Assembly: GCA_934462885.1 (NCBI GenBank)
Contig: CAKSJC010000056.1
Coordinates: 1 to 9,249 of the forward strand
Direction of reading: 5' to 3'
Origin: an uncultured Eubacteriales bacterium
GTDB taxonomy: Bacteria > Bacillota > Clostridia > Oscillospirales > CAG-272
DNA: 9,249 nt
Positions 5,656-9,249 of the stretch are shown one piece after another. Positions within the stretch are counted from its first letter, which is position 1. Each line of letters begins with the position of its first letter. The translations under genes and the position numbers were made by a program. The notes under the pieces were generated by a model. The model ran no database searches. It was given only the letters and a program-made list of their open reading frames with translations, and had not been told where the DNA came from.

Positions 5656-6627
5656 ATGAAAAAATATCCGCTTTTGATGCGCCCTGTTTCAAAGCAGACG
5701 ATATGGGGTGGAGAGCGTTTGAAAAAAGAATATGGGAAAACTGCTTCATTTGATAAGATTTCAGAATCGTGGGAGCTTACGTCACGCCCGGACGGAATGA
5801 GCATAATTGAAAACGGTGAATACACCGGCATGACTCTTGCGGAATACTATGAGCTTGGAGAAACGGATATACTTGGGAAAAACTGCCGCAGATATGACCG
5901 TTTTCCGCTTCTCATAAAATTTATCGATGCGGCGGATCGTCTGTCGATACAGGTACACCCTGATAACGAGTATGCTCAGAAGAATCACGGAGAATTCGGG
6001 AAAACCGAAATGTGGTATATCGTTGACTGCGAAAAAGATTCAAAGCTTGTATACGGACTTCGCGCCGGATGTACAGCCGAAGACTTGAAGAAGGCCGTTT
6101 CAGAGGGGCGGGTTGAGGATGTGATGAATTACGTCCCTGTGAAAAAAAGTGAGGTTTACTTTATTCCGTCAGGGCAGGTGCACGCGATAGGGGCAGGAAT
6201 ACTTATCGCGGAGATACAGCAGAACTCGAATATAACATACAGAGTGTACGATTATGACAGAATACAGGCTGACGGAAAGCCGCGGGAACTTCATACGGAT
6301 CGCGCCCTTGATGTTATCAGAACACGTACAGAAGACGAAATAAATGCGCTGCGGTTTGCTGTTCCGGACGATAAGGGAGATTTCGATACCCTTTGCTCAT
6401 GCGAATACTTTACCGTGCGCAGATACGTTACCGATGGCGAACGTGAGATTCTCGTATCGGACGATAGCTTTGTATCAGTTCTTGTACTTGAAGCAACGGA
6501 AGCTTCAATATCATGTGCAGGAAATCGGTGTGACATAAAAAAAGGAGACAGCTTTTTTATTCCGGCGGGCAGCGGAGAGGTAATAATACGCGGAAAATGC
6601 GATATCATTACTTCAAAAATAAACTGA
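5656..6627 (+). CDS. manA: Mannose-6-phosphate isomerase, class I (short Firmicute type)
   Basis: A 323-residue, zinc-dependent cytosolic cupin enzyme interconverting mannose-6-phosphate and fructose-6-phosphate. Zinc-binding signatures are all present: LSIQVHPDN (Q99, H101), KTEMWYIV (E118) and IPSGQVHAIGAG (H176). The family block YRVYDYDR (195-202) carries the active-site arginine. N-terminal IWGGERLKKEYG and ISESWELTSRPDG are also typical. The length fits the Bacillus-type ManA of about 315 residues. The C-terminal cupin ends with KKGDSFFIPAG. Start: ATG with AGGAG six bases upstream. It follows the ROK regulator in one operon, so it likely feeds mannose into glycolysis or supplies mannose-6-phosphate for sugar nucleotides. 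No clear terminator follows. Confidence 0.95.
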   Translation: MKKYPLLMRPVSKQTIWGGERLKKEYGKTASFDKISESWELTSRPDGMSIIENGEYTGMTLAEYYELGETDILGKNCRRYDRFPLLIKFIDAADRLSIQVHPDNEYAQKNHGEFGKTEMWYIVDCEKDSKLVYGLRAGCTAEDLKKAVSEGRVEDVMNYVPVKKSEVYFIPSGQVHAIGAGILIAEIQQNSNITYRVYDYDRIQADGKPRELHTDRALDVIRTRTEDEINALRFAVPDDKGDFDTLCSCEYFTVRRYVTDGEREILVSDDSFVSVLVLEATEASISCAGNRCDIKKGDSFFIPAGSGEVIIRGKCDIITSKIN

Positions 6628-6935
6628 AAATCTGACGCTTCTTTATGTTTAAGCCGCAGAGTACACGAAAAAGGCCGGTTTTCCGATATCGTTATAACCA
6701 ATGAACGCAATCGTATCTTCCGATTTCGGCAATAATGCCGGCGGAGATGACCATGATCAGATAACCAAACGAAACTTTTCGGAGACGAATCATATGATGC
6801 AGAGCGTCTTTTGATTAGTCACCGATTTTATATATTATATCGCTCAAATGATTGTCTATACTATCTCCGGGCGGTTTGGAGAGCTGTTTTAAAAATCAGC
6901 GGTTATAAATCGAATAGCGAAAAATCGCAAAGCAG
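6628..6935. other. Gene-free stretch between manA and the metal cluster
   Basis: About 310 bases with no supported gene. Short open frames exist on both strands, for example a 33-residue hydrophobic minus-strand reading near 6697-6800, but none has a ribosome binding site or a recognisable family. A minor hairpin, GCGA/TCGC with a four-A loop (6917-6928), is present. No manA terminator was found. This stretch marks the change from the AT-richer sugar genes to the GC-richer metal cluster. Confidence 0.5.
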
Positions 6936-6978
6936 GAAAAATCAGGAGCAGAGAAGAGGATTGTCCTTTTTCTGCCCC
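6936..6978 (-). terminator. Rho-independent terminator after the ATPase pseudogene
   Basis: On the minus strand an 8-bp outer stem (GGGGCAGA pairing with TCTGCTCC, one G-T pair) continues, after a single bulged base, into an inner stem closing on AGGA-CAA-TCCT. It is followed by TGATTTTT. It begins 10 bases after the pseudogene's final stop, so it is the natural end of the metal operon and has survived the decay of that gene. Confidence 0.75.
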
Positions 6979-6987
6979 TGTATCTGT

Positions 6988-8344
6988 TTATTCCTTTTGG
7001 GCGGTTTCACCGTCATCCAGCAAATCGGTCATATTTTTCAAGCTGATGCCTAATGTGGATCCGTTGTGCAGTAATGCCGAAGTTGTGGGAGGTAAGATAC
7101 CCGCCACGCCAAGTGCGATAAGCTACAGGTTAAAGCCCACAATGAAGCGGCAGCTGGCATGGATGCGTTTCATCAAGGCTTCGCTGATTCGCCGCAGTGT
7201 TACCGGTTAGAAAAGATTCTCTGAAGCGATAGTGATGTCCGCGATCTCCAGGGCGATGGCTGCGCCGGTGGAAATAGCAATGCCAGCATTCGCCTCTGAG
7301 AGAGCAGGAGAATCATTGATCCCGTCGCCTTCCATAATGACAGTGTGCCCCTTGGCTTTTTCCTGACGGATAAATGCTGCCTTGCCCTCCGACAGCACTT
7401 CGGCGTACAGCGCGTCAACACCAACCACGGCTGCCACGGATTCCGCCGTGCGGCGGTTGTCGCCGGTCATCATCACCACATTGTCAAAGCCGCTCTCGTG
7501 CAGTGCCGTCACTACCTGCCGTGCCTTAAGGCGCAGAGGGTTTGTGAACACAAAGCACCGCTGCCAAAACTCCGTCAATGCACAGATAGAGGTGAAAGAA
7601 TAATGACGGGATTGCGTCAAACTTCTCTTGTTCTCCCTCGGGAATCCGGCAGCCCTCGTCCTCAAAGACAAAGTGGGCGCTTCCGATGAGCACACGTTAC
7701 TGCTCTACCATGCTGGAAATGCCGTGAGCAACCACATATTGTACCTGTGAGTGGTATTCATCGTGGGAAAGTCCGCGTTTTTTTTTGCCTTCTCTACCAC
7801 GGCATTTGCCATGGAGTGAGGATAATGTTCTTCCAAGCAGGCGGCAAGCCGCAGCATGAACATTACCGATCCGACGGTTCTGTAGTCACCCCTGAAACTG
7901 ATACCGCAACGGCTGCAGCGTCCAAAACGGCAACAGAAAGCTTTCCGTGCCACAGCGCCGCAAGCCCCTCTTTGATGTACTTTACGGAGCGAATTACTGC
8001 TAAAGCCGAAGTGATTGAAATCGGCAGGAATAGCTTGGAGATACAGCGACGCATTACCGTGAACGCCAGCCTGTCCTCAAATTCTCGGTTCAGTTCCCGT
8101 GAGGTGTGTTTCGACACCAAATCCATAGCTTCTGCCTTGGCAAAAGAAAACGATGCCAATGCGGATATTAGATGGTCTCGCGCCACATCGTACCTTTAGT
8201 GAGGACATAAACTTTCACCGACTGTACGCCGTTCAGAGTACGCAGATAGTATTCCAGCACATCCGCATGGTGAAGGGTCATGCGCCCACAGCAAAGATGC
8301 ACTCGCATACGCCCGGGAATGTCGTGTAGGATCGTGCATTTCAT
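6988..8344 (-). pseudogene. Heavy-metal P1B-type ATPase, inactivated by frameshifts, stops and an internal deletion
   Basis: Intact relatives pump soft or transition metal ions across the membrane. Pieces in order: CTILHDIPGRMRVHLC, the N-terminal domain of the clostridial subgroup, from ATG 8344; frameshift near 8190 into SKHTSRELNREFEDRL and LFLPISITSALAVIRSVKY; frameshift near 7895 into RGDYRTVGSVMF; a deletion junction near 7852-7862 straight into MLRLAACLEEHYPHSMANAVV of the nucleotide-binding domain; a slip in the A9 run at 7778-7786 to SHDEYHSQVQYVVAHGISS; stop at 7697-7699; RVLIGSAHFVFEDEG; frameshift near 7550; MMTGDNRRTAESVA, GDGINDSPALS and ISTGAAI; stops at 7207-7209 and 7123-7125; PPTTSALLHNGSTLGISL; end at 6988. 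The deletion removes the segment that would hold the CPx metal channel and the DKTGT phosphorylation site. About 450 codons remain of roughly 700. Its ATG overlaps the TGA of the DUF6110 gene (ATGA), showing former coupling. Metal specificity unknown. Sequencing error could explain single frameshifts but not all the damage. Confidence 0.92.
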
Positions 8345-8637
8345 GGGTTACACTCCGCCTTGCTTTTCTCCGAGTTTGCTTCATCAGCGACGTCCTCAAT
8401 CACGGCAGCGGCTTCCGCTTCGGCACTCTGTTCACCGATTGCCTTGGCTTCCGCACAGATGTCGTCTGCGCCTTCACGCACAGCGGTAACCGTGGTCATT
8501 ACGCTGTCCTTTGCCCGCAAAGCGGCGGCAGTGGCATGTACGTAGACCTTTTTTGCATACTTGCTGCCAAGAGCCTTAAGTCCGGCTATGCCGAACAGCA
8601 CACCGGCTGCAAACAAACCGATTTTCTTCATGTCCAT
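8341..8637 (-). CDS. DUF6110-family small membrane-anchored protein
   Basis: A 98-residue protein with one N-terminal hydrophobic segment (about 4-22, KKIGLFAAGVLFGIAGLKAL) and then SKYAKKVYVHATAAALRAKD, the signature I associate with DUF6110, a small family found beside heavy-metal ATPases in Clostridia. The rest is a charged, Ala/Glu-rich helical stretch (about 35-98), probably cytoplasmic. Function is not established; a partner or accessory role for the ATPase is inferred from context. The start is ATG 8635-8637, with GAGG 9 bases upstream; the ATG three codons earlier abuts that GAGG and is unlikely. Its TGA overlaps the ATG of the ATPase pseudogene by ATGA. Unlike the ATPase, it is intact. 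Confidence 0.8.
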   Translation of the reverse strand: MDMKKIGLFAAGVLFGIAGLKALGSKYAKKVYVHATAAALRAKDSVMTTVTAVREGADDICAEAKAIGEQSAEAEAAAVIEDVADEANSEKSKAECNP

Positions 8638-8671
8638 AATTTTCATCCTCTTGATATTGAATTATATTATG

Positions 8672-8729
8672 GAAACTCTGATTAAATCTGCAAGAAGCGC
8701 TGTACATCCAACGATTTATTCAGAGTGTC
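8672..8729. repeat. Long imperfect inverted repeat in the gap between HMA and DUF6110 genes
   Basis: GAAACTCTGATTAAATC (8672-8688) and GATTTATTCAGAGTGTC (8713-8729) are inverted copies matching at 15 of 17 positions around a 24-base loop. There is no T-tract on either strand, so a terminator is unlikely. It may be an mRNA processing or stabilising hairpin within the operon, a regulator site, or a remnant of a small mobile element whose ends resemble insertion-sequence inverted repeats. Confidence 0.65.
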
Positions 8730-8779
8730 TTTAGATAAACCCAACGTATGTAATGCAGGCGAAAGGGTTGATCTAAAAA

Positions 8780-9037
8780 TTACTTTTTTCCAAAATGGAA
8801 AAAACTCTTTTTCTCATAGGGCGCAGAGGTGATTTCTCCGGGAGTGTAGCCGGTAGCGGCAATTGCTTTCCGAATCGCCTCTTCATCCGGCGATTCTTCG
8901 GACAAGATGACCGTTTCGCCTTTTGAGTGGCTCGATGTGACTTTTTTTACCGGGAACGCATCGCGGATTGCCTCATTGATATGGGCCTCGCACATGGAGC
9001 AGGCCATGCCGGAGACCTTTACTGTCGTTTTAATCAT
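8780..9037 (-). CDS. Heavy-metal-associated (HMA) domain protein, CopZ-like metallochaperone
   Basis: An 85-residue cytosolic protein. Residues 1-69 form a single HMA ferredoxin-like fold with the metal-binding loop GMACSMC (Cys13, Cys16) after the first strand and ATGYTPGEI near the end of the fold. A basic, aromatic tail follows (YEKKSFFHFGKK), longer than in classic CopZ of about 69 residues. Such proteins bind Cu(I) or other soft metals and pass them to P1B ATPases; here the neighbouring ATPase is broken, so the delivery partner would have to be encoded elsewhere. Start: ATG 9035-9037 with AAAGGA 9 bases upstream. Metal identity cannot be told from sequence. Confidence 0.9.
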   Translation of the reverse strand: MIKTTVKVSGMACSMCEAHINEAIRDAFPVKKVTSSHSKGETVILSEESPDEEAIRKAIAATGYTPGEITSAPYEKKSFFHFGKK

Positions 9038-9046
9038 TAAAAATCA

Positions 9047-9052
9047 TCCTTT
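9047..9052 (-). promoter_or_regulatory. Ribosome binding site of the HMA-domain gene
   Basis: AAAGGA 9 bases before ATG 9037. An ATG directly overlapping this site is out of frame with the HMA gene. Confidence 0.7.
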
Positions 9053-9072
9053 CGGTTTTAATATTTGATAAA

Positions 9073-9249
9073 TCACTTTTTTACCGTATCCGGGTATTTG
9101 ATGAGATCATACATTTTGTCAAACTCTCCGATATCCCGTATTACGGCAAACTCCATGCCAAGATGGACATATTTATCGCACTGGATTGTGCGTCGGTTTC
9201 CAAACTCACCGGCAAATTGAGACGGTTTCCATCGGCAAATGCAATATCC
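9073..9249 (-). CDS. Unrecognised protein, C-terminal 58 codons, cut by window edge
   Basis: An open frame on the minus strand runs from the right edge to TGA at 9073-9075. The visible end contains GNRRTIQCDKYVHLGMEF and DIGEFDKMYDLIKYPDTVKK, which reads like natural protein; I do not recognise the family. It ends 35 bases before the HMA gene, so it is probably the preceding gene of the metal operon. The other minus-strand frame is also open over the first 30 or so codons (reading DIAFADGNRLNLPV), so a frameshift here, as in the nearby ATPase, cannot be ruled out. Confidence 0.5.
   Translation of the reverse strand, partial: GYCICRWKPSQFAGEFGNRRTIQCDKYVHLGMEFAVIRDIGEFDKMYDLIKYPDTVKK

Noticed and set aside
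6291..6710. Minus-strand 139-codon frame over the 3' end of manA
   Set aside because: It is antisense to well-conserved manA sequence and has no homologous motif or ribosome binding site.
7345..8199. Several plus-strand open frames across the ATPase region
   Set aside because: All are antisense to recognisable P1B ATPase sequence; the GC-rich remnant leaves long random frames on the other strand.
8196..8399. Minus-strand 67-codon frame spanning the DUF6110/ATPase boundary
   Set aside because: It is out of frame with both DUF6110 and the ATPase N-terminus, each of which has family motifs.

Overview
The window looks like chromosomal DNA from a low-to-moderate-GC Firmicute, most likely a gut-type Clostridia (inference). 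The reasons are consensus sigma-A promoters (TTGACx, 17 bp, TATAAT), AGGAG-type ribosome binding sites, use of TTG and GTG starts, and families typical of that group: a long XpaC-like membrane protein, an orphan BlaI/MecI regulator, and a DUF6110/HMA/P1B-ATPase metal cluster. No rRNA, tRNA or CRISPR array was seen.

Layout. 1-371 (minus): the N-terminal 123 codons of wecB (UDP-GlcNAc 2-epimerase), with its own promoter. 497-537: a bidirectional hairpin terminator. 610-2106 (minus): an XpaC/'5-bromo-4-chloroindolyl phosphate hydrolysis' family membrane protein with an unusual Ser/Thr-rich tail. 2198-2932 (minus): a xylose-isomerase-like TIM-barrel sugar-phosphate isomerase/epimerase with its own promoter. 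3025-4224 (minus): a two-gene operon of a BlaI/MecI-type repressor and a protein that looks like a PD-(D/E)XK nuclease fold joined to a winged helix. 4225-4502: a divergent control region with two consensus promoters and three ACA-N2-TGT operator-like sites. 4503-6627 (plus): a ROK-family regulator followed by manA, probably one sugar-metabolism operon.

6628-6935 holds no gene I can support. From about 6936 to the right edge the DNA becomes visibly more GC-rich and carries a minus-strand metal-handling cluster. In transcription order this is an unrecognised partial gene, a small HMA-domain chaperone, a DUF6110 membrane-anchored protein, and a heavy-metal P1B-type ATPase. The ATPase is a wrecked pseudogene: at least four frameshifts, three in-frame stops, and an internal deletion that removes the metal-channel and phosphorylation segments. 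Its small partners and its downstream terminator are still intact.

The most interesting parts are the BlaI plus nuclease-like operon with its operator cluster, which may also act on the divergent ROK/manA operon, and the decaying metal island. All family names come from motif recognition by eye; no database search was run.
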